From a virus, in IMG/VR virus record IMGVR_UViG_3300044640_002264, positions 1 through 21,391 of that record: a stretch of 21,391 nucleotides of DNA; one strand, given 5' to 3'. The translations under genes were made by a program, and so were the position numbers. The notes under the pieces were generated by a model. That model had not been told where the DNA came from, made no database searches, and worked only from the letters and a program-made list of their open reading frames with translations. Positions within the stretch are counted from its first letter, which is position 1, and every line of letters begins with the position of its first letter. This document shows, piece after piece, positions 6,898 through 16,327 of this stretch.

Positions 6898-9800
6898 TGA
6901 GTTATATTGGTCTTAATCCTCAGCAAACACTGCTGAATACCAGCACACAGTTCTTCAGTGGCAATTCAGTGGCCACGCAATTCAACCTCAACAGAAGCAT
7001 AGCATCGGCCAGTGACCTTGATGTAATTGTAGGCAATGTATTAAAAGTACCATTCACTGATTACATAGCAGGTAATGTGGTATTGATTTTTGCCACTCCG
7101 CCTGCGTCTGGCAGTGACAACATTGCGGTAACATATCGTGCAGGTGCGCTCAACAGCTTGGATTTAATTTCAGCCAATGCTTTTGGTGCAGGCACAGTGG
7201 GTGCGCCCAGTGTGTACTCAGTGGCTGCCAACAATTCAGGACTGTATTGGTCCGACGCACAAACAGTGATAGTGACCACTGCCGGAGCCAATCGTGCCAC
7301 ATTCAGCGCCAACATTGAAGCCACCAGCAGCACCACAGGAGCCTTGCGTGTCACAGGTGGTGCCGGCATAACTGGCAACTTGTACACTAACGGACAAGTG
7401 GTGGTAGGCAGCACCAGCACCAGCACCAGCATTACCACAGGTGCCTTGTTGGTAGCTGGTGGTGTAGGAGTGGTAGGCAACATCAATGTAGGCGGCGGCT
7501 TAACTTGTGTGGGTGACTTTGTGGTCAATGGTAACTTTACCACCACTGGAGTAGACAGTCTTGCAGTGGCAGATCCATTTATCTTTTTGGCTGCAAACAA
7601 TCCTGGAGACACGTTTGACACCGGCATAGTGGCACAGTACTATGATGGCGCCAACACCAGATACAATGGCCTGTTTAGAGATGTGACTGATGCCAAGTAC
7701 AAGTTGTTCTCCAATCTGTTGACGGCACCCACCACTGTGGTTGACACCACAGATCCCAGTTTTCAACTGACAGACCTGGTACTGGCCAATGTCAGCGCCA
7801 CAGGCAATGTCAACGCTGCATTTTTCACCGGCAATGGTGCTGCTTTAACTGGTATTGCACAGTTGACCACCACCATATTCAACAGCAATTCTGCTGTGAA
7901 CATACCAACCATCAATGGCAATATTTTCAGCAATGTGAACAATGTAAACATTGTGACTGTGTCCAGTATTGGCCTGGCAGTGACTGGTGCCATATCTGGA
8001 TCAACTACTGCCAGCATCACTGGCAATATTGTTGCAGGCAATGTAAATGCAGGCAACACCATCAGTGCCGCAGGCAACATAACCACATTCGCAGGCAATC
8101 TTAGTGCAGGCAACGCACTGATCACTGGATTGATCAGTGCCGCAGGCAATATCACTGGTGGCAATATCATTGGCACCACGGCTGTGAGCACAGGTGGAAA
8201 TGTTACTGGTCTCAACATTAAAACCAGCGGTTTTGTGTCAGCCACAGGAGATGTATTTGCCAACAACGCAAGTTTGTCTGGCAATTTAAGTGTGCCTGTT
8301 GATGCCAGTGTCACTGGCAATGTCATAGCTGGCAATGTGTTGAGTTCTGGCATCATGTCAGCCACAGGCAACATACTTGCACCTTATTTCATAGGCAACG
8401 GTGCTGCACTCACAGGCATCGATGCCACCAGCATACAGTTTGGCAACAGCAATGTGCGAGTGGTCAGTTCAGCTGGCGATGTAACTGTGACAGTGAACGG
8501 AGTGGCCAATATAGCGGTGTTCAGTCCGCTGGGTGCCACCATTGCAGGTACCACAAGTGCGGCCAACCTCAGTGCAACTGGCACAGTCACATTCTCGGGC
8601 ACCACACAAAATATTAACATTGGAACCAGTCAGACCACAGGCACAACCACTGTGGGAGGTTCTGCACAAACTGGAACAATTTTAATTGGACAAAGCACAG
8701 GCAGTCAAACTGTGGGCATTGGTAACGGTGTGGCCAGTTCAGGCAGCACAAAGAGCGTTCACATTGGTGAAAACGGTGCTGCTGGCTCAACCACATTGAT
8801 TGGCATTGGTCCTGTTACAGCAACCACAGCCGCAGGCACAGCAACATTCAACACTGCCACCACGGTGGTCATTGCCAACACTGGCGGGTCAGCACTGAGT
8901 GCAGCTGGCAACATTTCAGGTGGCAACGTTCGCACTGCTGGACAAGTATCAGCTGCAGGAACCATAACTGGTGGTAATGTATTAACTGGCGGATTGATCA
9001 GTGCCACTGGCAACATCACTGGTGGTAATTTAATCTCTGTAGGAGCCACCAGCACTACAGGTGCAAGTACCGCAGGTAGTTACAGTGCCGCAGGCAACAT
9101 CACTGGTGGCAACGTGCTAACTGGCGGCTTGATCAGTGCCACTGGCAACATTGATGGCGGCAATGTCAACACAGCAGGCTTGATCACAGCTACTGGCAAC
9201 ATAACATCCGCTGGCAATGTGATTGCTGGCAATTTGGTCACTGCCAATTTAGTGCAAGCTACCACACTCAGTGCCACAGGCAACATCATTGCAGGAAACC
9301 TCAATGCAGCTGGATTGAGTCTTACCAGCAATGTGGTCAGCAGTTTGAATGTGACTGGTAATGTCACTGGTGGCAATATCAATTCTGCTGATTTGATCAG
9401 TGCAGTAGGCAATATTATTGGTGGTAATGTGCTGGGTGGTGCCAATGTCAATGCCACCACACACACAGGTAGTACAGTTAGTGTCACAGGTGAGATCACA
9501 GGTGGTAATGTCACAGCCACCAACTTAACTGGCACTTTGGCCACAGCCGCACAGACCAATGTCACATCACTGGGCACACTCACTGCACTGGCAGTCAGCG
9601 GTGCAATCACAGTGAACAGCACCAATGCAGTCACAGCCATCGTGAATGGCGGAACCAACGGTGTGGGCAACATTGGAACCAGCGTGACTGGTTTCAACAC
9701 AGTGTTTGCCAAAGCAACCACAGCACAATATGCTGACTTGGCCGAGCTGTATGCTGCGGACGCAGAATATGCACCAGGAACAGTGTTGGATTTTGGCGGC

Positions 9801-10103
9801 GCCAATGAAGTCACATTGAGCATTGGTATCAACAGTGTGCGAGTGGCCGGAGTGGTCAGTACCAGTCCTGCTCACTTGATGAACAGCACGTTGCAAAGTG
9901 CTCACACTGCGGCTCTTGCGCTGACCGGTCGTGTGCCAACATCAGTTGTAGGAAAAGTACGCAAAGGTGACATGATGGTCACAGCCGGAGGCGGTGTGGC
10001 ACAGGCCTGTGCAGAACCCCGAATGGGAAGTGTGATTGGCAAGGCCGCACAAGATCACCCAGGCGGGTCAGGCATGATTGAAATTGTTGTAGGAAGATTA
10101 TAA
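6897..10103 (+). CDS. Tail fibre protein with C-terminal YADLAE domain (1068 aa)
   Basis: Residues 1-85 form an attachment-type module (MSYIGLNP, TQFNL, LKVPFTDY, ATPPASGSDNIAVTY). Residues about 120-215 contain 'TGALRVTGGAGITGNL' repeats. Residues about 218-300 hold the 'VADPFIFLAANNPGDTFDTG...GLFRD' domain seen in many aquatic myophage fibres. FFTGNGAALTGI and YFIGNGAALTGI turns lie near 308 and 496, a 'TQNINIGTSQTTGTTTVGG' segment at about 570-650, and GGN repeats on both sides. The last 125 residues (from QYADLAELYAADAEYAPGTVLDFGG, ending GSGMIEIVVGRL) are a conserved C-terminal domain of T4-like marine phage structural proteins, resembling self-processing fibre chaperone domains of the G2 type, but I cannot point to catalytic residues. 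Confidence 0.75.
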   Translation: MSYIGLNPQQTLLNTSTQFFSGNSVATQFNLNRSIASASDLDVIVGNVLKVPFTDYIAGNVVLIFATPPASGSDNIAVTYRAGALNSLDLISANAFGAGTVGAPSVYSVAANNSGLYWSDAQTVIVTTAGANRATFSANIEATSSTTGALRVTGGAGITGNLYTNGQVVVGSTSTSTSITTGALLVAGGVGVVGNINVGGGLTCVGDFVVNGNFTTTGVDSLAVADPFIFLAANNPGDTFDTGIVAQYYDGANTRYNGLFRDVTDAKYKLFSNLLTAPTTVVDTTDPSFQLTDLVLANVSATGNVNAAFFTGNGAALTGIAQLTTTIFNSNSAVNIPTINGNIFSNVNNVNIVTVSSIGLAVTGAISGSTTASITGNIVAGNVNAGNTISAAGNITTFAGNLSAGNALITGLISAAGNITGGNIIGTTAVSTGGNVTGLNIKTSGFVSATGDVFANNASLSGNLSVPVDASVTGNVIAGNVLSSGIMSATGNILAPYFIGNGAALTGIDATSIQFGNSNVRVVSSAGDVTVTVNGVANIAVFSPLGATIAGTTSAANLSATGTVTFSGTTQNINIGTSQTTGTTTVGGSAQTGTILIGQSTGSQTVGIGNGVASSGSTKSVHIGENGAAGSTTLIGIGPVTATTAAGTATFNTATTVVIANTGGSALSAAGNISGGNVRTAGQVSAAGTITGGNVLTGGLISATGNITGGNLISVGATSTTGASTAGSYSAAGNITGGNVLTGGLISATGNIDGGNVNTAGLITATGNITSAGNVIAGNLVTANLVQATTLSATGNIIAGNLNAAGLSLTSNVVSSLNVTGNVTGGNINSADLISAVGNIIGGNVLGGANVNATTHTGSTVSVTGEITGGNVTATNLTGTLATAAQTNVTSLGTLTALAVSGAITVNSTNAVTAIVNGGTNGVGNIGTSVTGFNTVFAKATTAQYADLAELYAADAEYAPGTVLDFGGANEVTLSIGINSVRVAGVVSTSPAHLMNSTLQSAHTAALALTGRVPTSVVGKVRKGDMMVTAGGGVAQACAEPRMGSVIGKAAQDHPGGSGMIEIVVGRL
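8020..9510 (+). repeat. GGN repeat tracts in the 1068-aa fibre
   Basis: Two tracts (about 8020-8370 and 8905-9510) of the same 17-residue family as in the 1466-aa fibre, separated by an unrelated 'NIGTSQ...' module. One stretch (8918-8987) is nearly the same DNA as 3951-4020 in the other gene. Confidence 0.7.
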
Positions 10104-10495
10104 TGAGTTATTTGGGAAATTCGCCACCAATTGGCCAGTATCGAAAGTTGGACAATTTTGTGTTCAATGGTGTGCAGACCACGTTTGCCATGACCATTGA
10201 TGGTGTCAGTGTCACACCCCCAACTGCGTTTGCCATGATGGTGGTGTTGAACGGCGTGCCACAAAACCCTGGTGTTAATTTTTCAATATCAGCAGCTGAC
10301 CTGAGTTTTGCAGTGGCGCCTGTGGCGTTGACTCCTTTCTTTGCATTGATATTTGGAGACACACTATATACAGGCACACCCAGTGATGGCACAGTAACAG
10401 ACAGCAAGATTGCTGTGGGCACCATCAGTTACAACAAGTTTAGCAGTGTCACTCAGGCAAGATTGACTGCTAATCAGATTATTTTTGGAGTTTAA
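10103..10495 (+). CDS. Stand-alone fibre attachment-type protein (130 aa)
   Basis: Begins MSYLGNSPPIGQYRKLDNFVFNG and continues TTFAM, VVLNGVPQNPGVNFSI, LSFAVAPVALTPFFALIFGDT, the same order of short motifs as the first 85 residues of the preceding 1068-aa fibre. It ends with 'SDGTVTDSKIAVGTISYNKFSSVTQ', a segment common in phage fibres. It therefore looks like the N-terminal adaptor module of a fibre without a shaft. It overlaps the previous stop by one base (TAATG) after an AGGAAG site, and the 1320-aa gene starts 2 bases later. Likely a minor baseplate or fibre-connector protein; the precise position in the virion is unknown. Confidence 0.6.
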   Translation: MSYLGNSPPIGQYRKLDNFVFNGVQTTFAMTIDGVSVTPPTAFAMMVVLNGVPQNPGVNFSISAADLSFAVAPVALTPFFALIFGDTLYTGTPSDGTVTDSKIAVGTISYNKFSSVTQARLTANQIIFGV

Positions 10496-10497
10496 CA

Positions 10498-13400
10498 ATG
10501 GCTAGAAAAAGATTATACGAATATTCGTTCACACCAGGTACCAGCGGTCTGGGCACTATCCAAGTGCAAAATCGTTACAACCTGGCAGATTTTCTTGCTG
10601 TGTATGATACAACTGCTGATCGAAATATCTACAATTTTGCCGAGCCCACACTGGGCGGTTCTGTTGCATGGGCAGCAGGCACCACTGCAACTTTTCCTGC
10701 TGCCTATGCTGGAGTGACCACACTGTCGTTGTATGCTGATACTTCATCCTTGAGCAGCTCAGACGATTTGGCCATATATGTGGAAGACTACAACGGCCTG
10801 ACCACACAACCCTGGTCATTTGGTGAAGACTCAATTGGCCGGGCTCGTGTGGGTCAACCAGAAAGTTTGATTGACGCTGACTTTGAATACGGCTTACAAA
10901 ATACCAAATGGCAAAACGTCAGCTTGATAAATTATGTTCCAGGTTTTTACGAAGACATTGGCGCTGACTTGGTGTACAACACCAATGGATATGCAACCCT
11001 GTTGGCCAGTACTGATTTTATTGCCAGCAACGTGGACACTGCGGTGAGACTGAGCAATGCGGGCACAGCACCTTGGATAGCCAACGACTTTGCATTGATG
11101 ATCAGTCAAACACAAGGCAACGTTGCGCCTTTTGTGACCAGTCATCTTACCACTGCTGTGGCCAGTTCAGCAGAACGCACATTCACAGTGGCATCAACCA
11201 CTGGTGTCACAGCACTGGACAACATTTTGCTGATCGGTCGTCCCACTGCAGGAGGTACTACCATTGCAGTGGCCAACATTACCAGCAATGCCACCACCAC
11301 TGTGAACGTGGCCAATGCTGCGGCCATAGTTGCTGGAGCCGGCATTTATGTAATTGCTGAAACCATAACCACCAATGTGTATGAAGTTATGGCTGTGACC
11401 AGCGTAGCTGCCAATGCACTCACTGTGGTGCGTCAAAGCAACGGTACCAATTCCGGCGCAGCCAACATCATAATTGGTGCCAATATCTATCCAGTCAGCA
11501 CCATAGAAATTGCGCAGGTTCAAGAAGTGACCAACTCTACCACTCTACAACTCAATCGCGGCTGGTACAATATTTCGGCAGCCAACTCATATGCCACTGG
11601 CACAGTGTTCCAACGACTCAGCGGCAATGTGGAATTGGTCAAGCACACCACGGTGAGCACAGCAGTCAACGGCAGTCAAGTTATCACCCGTGGACAATTC
11701 AACTCAACCATACTTACTGGTGCTGGGGTTGGATCACCGTTCATTCGCATGACTGGTATTTTCAATGCCACAGGCAACTCTAACATTCCCGAAGTGGCAG
11801 TGAACTATGCAGACAGTGGTTTGGTCACAGACAATTATGTCAGTGTTTTGAACACTGTGAACAGCAATGCTGAGGGTGTGAGTTTGGTTAACTTTGCAGA
11901 AACCAACAATTTTAGCTTTTATCCAAGACGCAACACCAGTTTGGCCCTGGGCTATCCACTGAATCAAACTGACAGCACTGTGCGTCAGGCCTTCCCTTAC
12001 ACTGGTGCTGACTTTGATGTGATCTCCATGGCCAGCGATGGCGGCAACCCCAGTATCATAACAGTGACCACAACATTTGCTCACGGCTTGGTTCCGGGCA
12101 CTCCTATTCTTTGTGTTCTCAGTGCAGGAACCAACCAATCTTTTGCTGAAGGCTCGTTTATTGTGACTGCTGTTCCCAGCACCACCACATTCCAATACAC
12201 AGCCAAAGCCGGTGCAATAGTTGTCAGTCCAGTGGTAGGGCAAATCAACATACGCAGCAATGCCAGCTTTTTGCCCAGACCCTTTGACGGCGGTGTAATT
12301 ATTGGCCCTGGCAGCCCCACTCGTGGTGCCAGTGCTGTGCGACAAACTAAAAAATATTTCCGTTACCAATCAGGCAAAGGCCTGTTGTTCACTTCAGGTA
12401 CCATGTTACAACCAACCTTGGATGTGGCAGCAATAACCGCAGCAGCCACCCCAATAGGATCTGCAATAACCATCACAACTGATTTGGAACATGGACTCAA
12501 TGCCGGGGCAGTGATTGTGCTCAGCGGTGTTACCACATCAGGGTATAACCAATCTGGCTATGTGGTCACTGCCATTGTCAGCGACCTTTCATTCACTGTG
12601 AATGCAATTGCCACCCTGGGCAGTGCTACTCCCACACTGGGGCAACAACCAAGAATCAACGTGTCAGGCTGGCATGGTGCCAGTATTCGTGCCGGCATGT
12701 TTGATGATCAAAACGGAATGTTTTGGGAACATGATGGACAAAGTTTGAACACAGTGTTGCGTACTTCAACCAATCAGTTGGCCGGCCTGGTCAGCGTGGG
12801 CGTGGGATCCAACTTGGTCACAGGAGATGGAACTTGTAGATTTGAAGATCAAGTCAACACTGGAGATTTGGTCACAATCAAAGGCATGTCACACTATGTT
12901 ACCAGCATATTGAACAACAACAGAATGACAGTGATTCCTCCGTTTCGCGGAGTCAGCAACCAAAGTCGTGTAAAAATGTGTTTGCGCACCGAATTGCGTG
13001 TGAGACAAAGCGATTTCAACATTGACAAAATAGACGGAACAGGTCAATCAGGCTACACCATCAACGCTACCAAAATGCAGATGTTGGGTATTGAATACTC
13101 ATGGTACGGTGCAGGTTATGTGACCTGGATGGTACGTGGACAAGATGGTAGATTTATTCATGCACATCGTAGACCCAACAACAACTTGAACAACGAAGCA
13201 TTTATGCGTTCAGGTAACTTGCCAGCACGTTATGAAGCCATCAATGAAACACCCAACAGCAGTCTTGCCAGTGCCATTGATGCCAGCCAAACCTCAATCA
13301 CCCTGGTAGACGCCACAGATTACCCTGCAGCTTCTGTGACTTATCCAGTGTTTGTGATGATTGACAGTGAAGTTATAAAGTATTCTGGCAAGAATGGCAA

Positions 13401-14460
13401 CATCTTGACTGGGTGTACTCGTGCCGCAACATTTACTCAGTGGCAAGAAGGACAAATTCGCAGTTATACCAGTAGTGCTGCTGCCAGCCATGTTATCAAC
13501 ACTGGTGTGATTTTGATCAGCAATACCTGTACTCCCTTGGTAAATCACTGGGGTTCAGCCATTATCATGGACGGCAATTTTGATGGTGACGAAGGCTACA
13601 GCTTCCAATTCAACCGTACCAACTATGGCCTCCCTGCTCTGGTAGGCGCACAACAAGTGGCGTTTGTCATGCGTCTCAGCCCCAGTGTCAGCAATGGTGT
13701 AATTGGTGATCTGGGCGTAAAAGATCTTATAAATCGAGCACAGTTGACCCTGGTCAACCTCACACTCAACATCACTGCAGGTAGATTCTTAGTGGCTGGT
13801 ATCTTGAACCCCAACAACATTGACTCAGCCAACACTGCATGGGCAGGACTGAACAACATAGGTGGTGGCTTCCAGCCCAGCTTTACACAGTTTTCTACCG
13901 CACCAGTTTTTTCTGGTGTCAGCACCGGCGGTGTGCAATCTGCACCATTGAGTACTGTAGGCGGTTTTACTCGTACAGGTACCAAGGTTACATTCTCTTC
14001 AAATCAAAGTTTTGCCAACTTGACTCCAGTGGTAGTATCCAGTGCAGGCACAGGAGCCAACCTCACTGTGCAGTTGACACGAACAGGCACTACCTATGGA
14101 ATTACCACCACAGCCATACAGATTCAAAATCCTGGCACAGGCTATGCTGTGGGCGACACACTGAAGATCCTTGGCAATGTGATAGGTGGTTCTACCCCTG
14201 CAAACGACATGTCATTGGTTGTGCAAAATATTTCAGCTGAAATTGTAGGAGGCGAACGACTGTTTGCCATACCTATTTCAACAACCAATTCTGGGGTGCT
14301 GGACTTGACCAATGTCAAACAGATTGGAACCAGTGCTGTTCCTGGCATAGGTACCTATCCCAACGGACCTGAAGTGTTGGCAGTGACAATCACAGCGTTG
14401 ACCACCAGCACTACTCCAGTTGGCGAAGTGCAGTTGCAATTCCAAGAAAGTCAGGCTTGA
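10498..14460 (+). CDS. Large virion structural protein of T4-like aquatic phages (1320 aa)
   Basis: The start 'RLYEYSFTPGTSGLGTIQVQNRYNLADFL' is recognisable from large structural proteins of marine T4-like phages. Two related modules with an HGL core lie at about residues 520-570 (FAHGLVPG) and 655-705 (LEHGLNAG). The central segment from about 719 (GWHGASIRAGMFDDQNGMFWEHDG) to about 915 (MLGIEYSWYGAGYVTWMVRG, then EAFMRSGNLPARYE) is the most conserved part of this family. A 'DATDYPAASVTYPVFVMIDSE' module follows near 935. No enzyme motif was seen. The family has no assigned function that I can name; a baseplate or fibre-base role is plausible. TTGGAG precedes ATG. The gene converges with the Nudix gene, overlapping by 10 bp, with no terminator between. 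Confidence 0.7.
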   Translation: MARKRLYEYSFTPGTSGLGTIQVQNRYNLADFLAVYDTTADRNIYNFAEPTLGGSVAWAAGTTATFPAAYAGVTTLSLYADTSSLSSSDDLAIYVEDYNGLTTQPWSFGEDSIGRARVGQPESLIDADFEYGLQNTKWQNVSLINYVPGFYEDIGADLVYNTNGYATLLASTDFIASNVDTAVRLSNAGTAPWIANDFALMISQTQGNVAPFVTSHLTTAVASSAERTFTVASTTGVTALDNILLIGRPTAGGTTIAVANITSNATTTVNVANAAAIVAGAGIYVIAETITTNVYEVMAVTSVAANALTVVRQSNGTNSGAANIIIGANIYPVSTIEIAQVQEVTNSTTLQLNRGWYNISAANSYATGTVFQRLSGNVELVKHTTVSTAVNGSQVITRGQFNSTILTGAGVGSPFIRMTGIFNATGNSNIPEVAVNYADSGLVTDNYVSVLNTVNSNAEGVSLVNFAETNNFSFYPRRNTSLALGYPLNQTDSTVRQAFPYTGADFDVISMASDGGNPSIITVTTTFAHGLVPGTPILCVLSAGTNQSFAEGSFIVTAVPSTTTFQYTAKAGAIVVSPVVGQINIRSNASFLPRPFDGGVIIGPGSPTRGASAVRQTKKYFRYQSGKGLLFTSGTMLQPTLDVAAITAAATPIGSAITITTDLEHGLNAGAVIVLSGVTTSGYNQSGYVVTAIVSDLSFTVNAIATLGSATPTLGQQPRINVSGWHGASIRAGMFDDQNGMFWEHDGQSLNTVLRTSTNQLAGLVSVGVGSNLVTGDGTCRFEDQVNTGDLVTIKGMSHYVTSILNNNRMTVIPPFRGVSNQSRVKMCLRTELRVRQSDFNIDKIDGTGQSGYTINATKMQMLGIEYSWYGAGYVTWMVRGQDGRFIHAHRRPNNNLNNEAFMRSGNLPARYEAINETPNSSLASAIDASQTSITLVDATDYPAASVTYPVFVMIDSEVIKYSGKNGNILTGCTRAATFTQWQEGQIRSYTSSAAASHVINTGVILISNTCTPLVNHWGSAIIMDGNFDGDEGYSFQFNRTNYGLPALVGAQQVAFVMRLSPSVSNGVIGDLGVKDLINRAQLTLVNLTLNITAGRFLVAGILNPNNIDSANTAWAGLNNIGGGFQPSFTQFSTAPVFSGVSTGGVQSAPLSTVGGFTRTGTKVTFSSNQSFANLTPVVVSSAGTGANLTVQLTRTGTTYGITTTAIQIQNPGTGYAVGDTLKILGNVIGGSTPANDMSLVVQNISAEIVGGERLFAIPISTTNSGVLDLTNVKQIGTSAVPGIGTYPNGPEVLAVTITALTTSTTPVGEVQLQFQESQA

Positions 14461-14882
14461 GAATCTGCAGCAAGATACTGCTCTACAGTGTGTATCTTGT
14501 CTTGCACAGTGGTTAAATTCACTGTGTTCCACAGACCTGGATGCATGGGTCGAGGCCAGGTGCCTCGATCAATCCAGGCCCAGCCTAGGTGTTCATGATT
14601 GAGTGTGGGCACAAATTCCTGCGACACAACACATATCCAGGTGTGATATTCAAACACACCGTCAGCTGATGTGAATTTTTCCAACGGTACAAGACGTTGA
14701 TATTCAGGCATGTGGCCCAGTTCTTCAATGCATTCACGTTCCATGGCACCCAGCAATGTTTCGCCTGATTCTACTTTGCCACCAGGCAAGCCCCAGGTAC
14801 TGGGATTTTTTGCGTCATTGCGCAAAAGATAAAGATATCTTGAAGTGGCCACACTGCGGAACCAAACTCCCACGGCCTTCAC
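14451..14882 (-). CDS. Nudix hydrolase (143 aa)
   Basis: A complete Nudix box is visible: G35-x5-E41-x7-R49-E50-x2-E53-E54-x-G56, preceded by the usual WGLPGGK. The residues that bind the divalent metal (REx2EE) are intact, so activity on a nucleoside diphosphate-linked substrate is likely; specificity is not readable. Length fits a single-domain MutT-like protein. I place the start at the GTG that overlaps the upstream stop as GTGA, because a TGGAG site lies 9 bases before it; the in-frame ATG at 14936 would add 18 residues overlapping the gp15-like gene that do not look like Nudix sequence. Translational coupling to the tail gene implies late co-expression. It may clean up damaged nucleotides or dinucleotide signals during infection (inference). 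Confidence 0.85.
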   Translation of the reverse strand: MKAVGVWFRSVATSRYLYLLRNDAKNPSTWGLPGGKVESGETLLGAMERECIEELGHMPEYQRLVPLEKFTSADGVFEYHTWICVVSQEFVPTLNHEHLGWAWIDRGTWPRPMHPGLWNTVNLTTVQDKIHTVEQYLAADSQA

Positions 14883-16327
14883 AGTACCAGTCTCCAGGTG
14901 CCTCCAGGATACACACCTTGATAGCTTTTGACCCAACTGTCACCAGTCCATTCATACTGTAGACCTGTGGTTATATTTGTGACATATTGGATTTCGTTGG
15001 CAGTGCTGGCCATGAACGCCACACGCCAGGCACCGTTGCGATATTCAATGATATCATTGGCATGGGCCACTAGAGGACGACCATTTTCACCTACCCAGGC
15101 CTGTGCTGGATCTAGATTGACTCCTGCGCCAGTGTCTTCGGTCAGCAGGTATCTCACACCAGCCAACACACTGTCTTCGGGTCTTGGACCAGAAGTCAAA
15201 GGATTGATCACAGCATCCACAGGCTCCAGGGTGTTTTGTGGGGTGGTATCAATGTCCACACTGTACAATAAAAATCTATCGTCATTGGGATCCAGTACCA
15301 CAGTGCCCACAATTTCAGATTCGTCGGCCTGAATCAGTCTGATTTGACTCACGCCTGGTCGCAATGATCCGTACAAATCAATCACAGCAGGCCACAATAG
15401 ATTGCTGTCAGACACAATGCCTGCAGGGGTAAGCAAGTCATTGCTGGGTTCTTGTGCCAAGTCGCTGGCCTGCAACACTTGAATCTTGTTGCCAATCAAC
15501 ACAGTGGCATAGTTGTAAGGAGTGATAACTTGTCTGGTGCCCAATAACAAGTCATTGTTTTGCACAGCATCATTTAGGTCACCTTGTGCGTCATAGATTG
15601 AAGCAATCACTCGTTCAATCACACCCAGTTTCAATACCTTGGCCGGTGGCGAAATGTAAATTGGCAAACTGAATCTCAAAGTGGCTATGTCAATGGGATT
15701 GTCAGTGCCCACAGGGATGGTTCTTGAACTCCAAGTTACCTGTTCCAAAAATACCACACTCAAACTGGTCCAATCAATGTAGTTGTCTGTGCTTTGTATT
15801 TCCAAACTGGGATTGAACATGGTCAGCACCTGTTCCAGCAATTGAAGTTTTTGACTGGTATTACTTGTCCAAATATCCAAGTTGATGGTGAGCTTGTAAG
15901 GCACAGGCATGAGTCGTTCCACTGTGAATGCATTGCCTTGAGTGGTTTCATAGCTTTCTGTGGCCGAGTCATAGGTACGTTGCCGAACATTGATTCTGCT
16001 GACAAAAGTTGGATCTTGCAAACGTGTTTGTTCATAGTCCAGTCCAGTGATATAAAATGTCATCAACGGAGTGGAAGGCAAAGCGTTGCGGCTGTTTTCT
16101 TGTATGATAGTCTGTGCATTGCGACTGGCATCGCCGTAGCGTACAGGCACACGCAACAAGGCGGCAGCGTTTACACCGTCAGTTTCGTTGCCATATTCTA
16201 CTTGGAATCCTGAAAAAATTCTAGTGAACTGCAACAGGAATCTGCGTATCTGGGCGTCATAAAAAAATTGTTGCACTTGTGTTCTTTCGTTAGGTGCCAG
16301 GTGGTAAGAAGCCGCCCTGATCGCCAT
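14879..16327 (-). CDS. Tail sheath stabiliser/terminator, gp15-like (482 aa)
   Basis: Residues 27-46 (IRRFLLQFTRIFSGFQVEYG) followed by VPVRYGD, and residues about 143-207 (PYKLTINLDIWTSNTSQK, LQLLEQVLTMFNPSLEIQ, then a WSSRTIPVG segment) match the pattern of T4 gp15, where FRRY...LFSNIQI, VPITY and PIKMIYELSIFTR...QIVEQILPYFQP occupy the same order. gp15 caps the sheath and joins tail to neck. At 482 aa it is much longer than T4 gp15 (272 aa); the extra C-terminal part ends in an aromatic-rich segment (YRNGAWRVAF, YEWTGDSWVKSYQG, GGTWRLVL). The ATG overlaps the gp14-like gene by 38 bp with a weak ribosome site. A GTG at 16276, 13 bases after the gp14 stop, would give a start closer to T4 gp15 and is a real alternative. 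Confidence 0.75.
   Translation of the reverse strand: MAIRAASYHLAPNERTQVQQFFYDAQIRRFLLQFTRIFSGFQVEYGNETDGVNAAALLRVPVRYGDASRNAQTIIQENSRNALPSTPLMTFYITGLDYEQTRLQDPTFVSRINVRQRTYDSATESYETTQGNAFTVERLMPVPYKLTINLDIWTSNTSQKLQLLEQVLTMFNPSLEIQSTDNYIDWTSLSVVFLEQVTWSSRTIPVGTDNPIDIATLRFSLPIYISPPAKVLKLGVIERVIASIYDAQGDLNDAVQNNDLLLGTRQVITPYNYATVLIGNKIQVLQASDLAQEPSNDLLTPAGIVSDSNLLWPAVIDLYGSLRPGVSQIRLIQADESEIVGTVVLDPNDDRFLLYSVDIDTTPQNTLEPVDAVINPLTSGPRPEDSVLAGVRYLLTEDTGAGVNLDPAQAWVGENGRPLVAHANDIIEYRNGAWRVAFMASTANEIQYVTNITTGLQYEWTGDSWVKSYQGVYPGGTWRLVL

Noticed and set aside
14756-14962. + strand frame opposite the Nudix gene
   Set aside because: It is a shadow of the Nudix/gp15 coding sequence; the Nudix box on the other strand is unmistakable.
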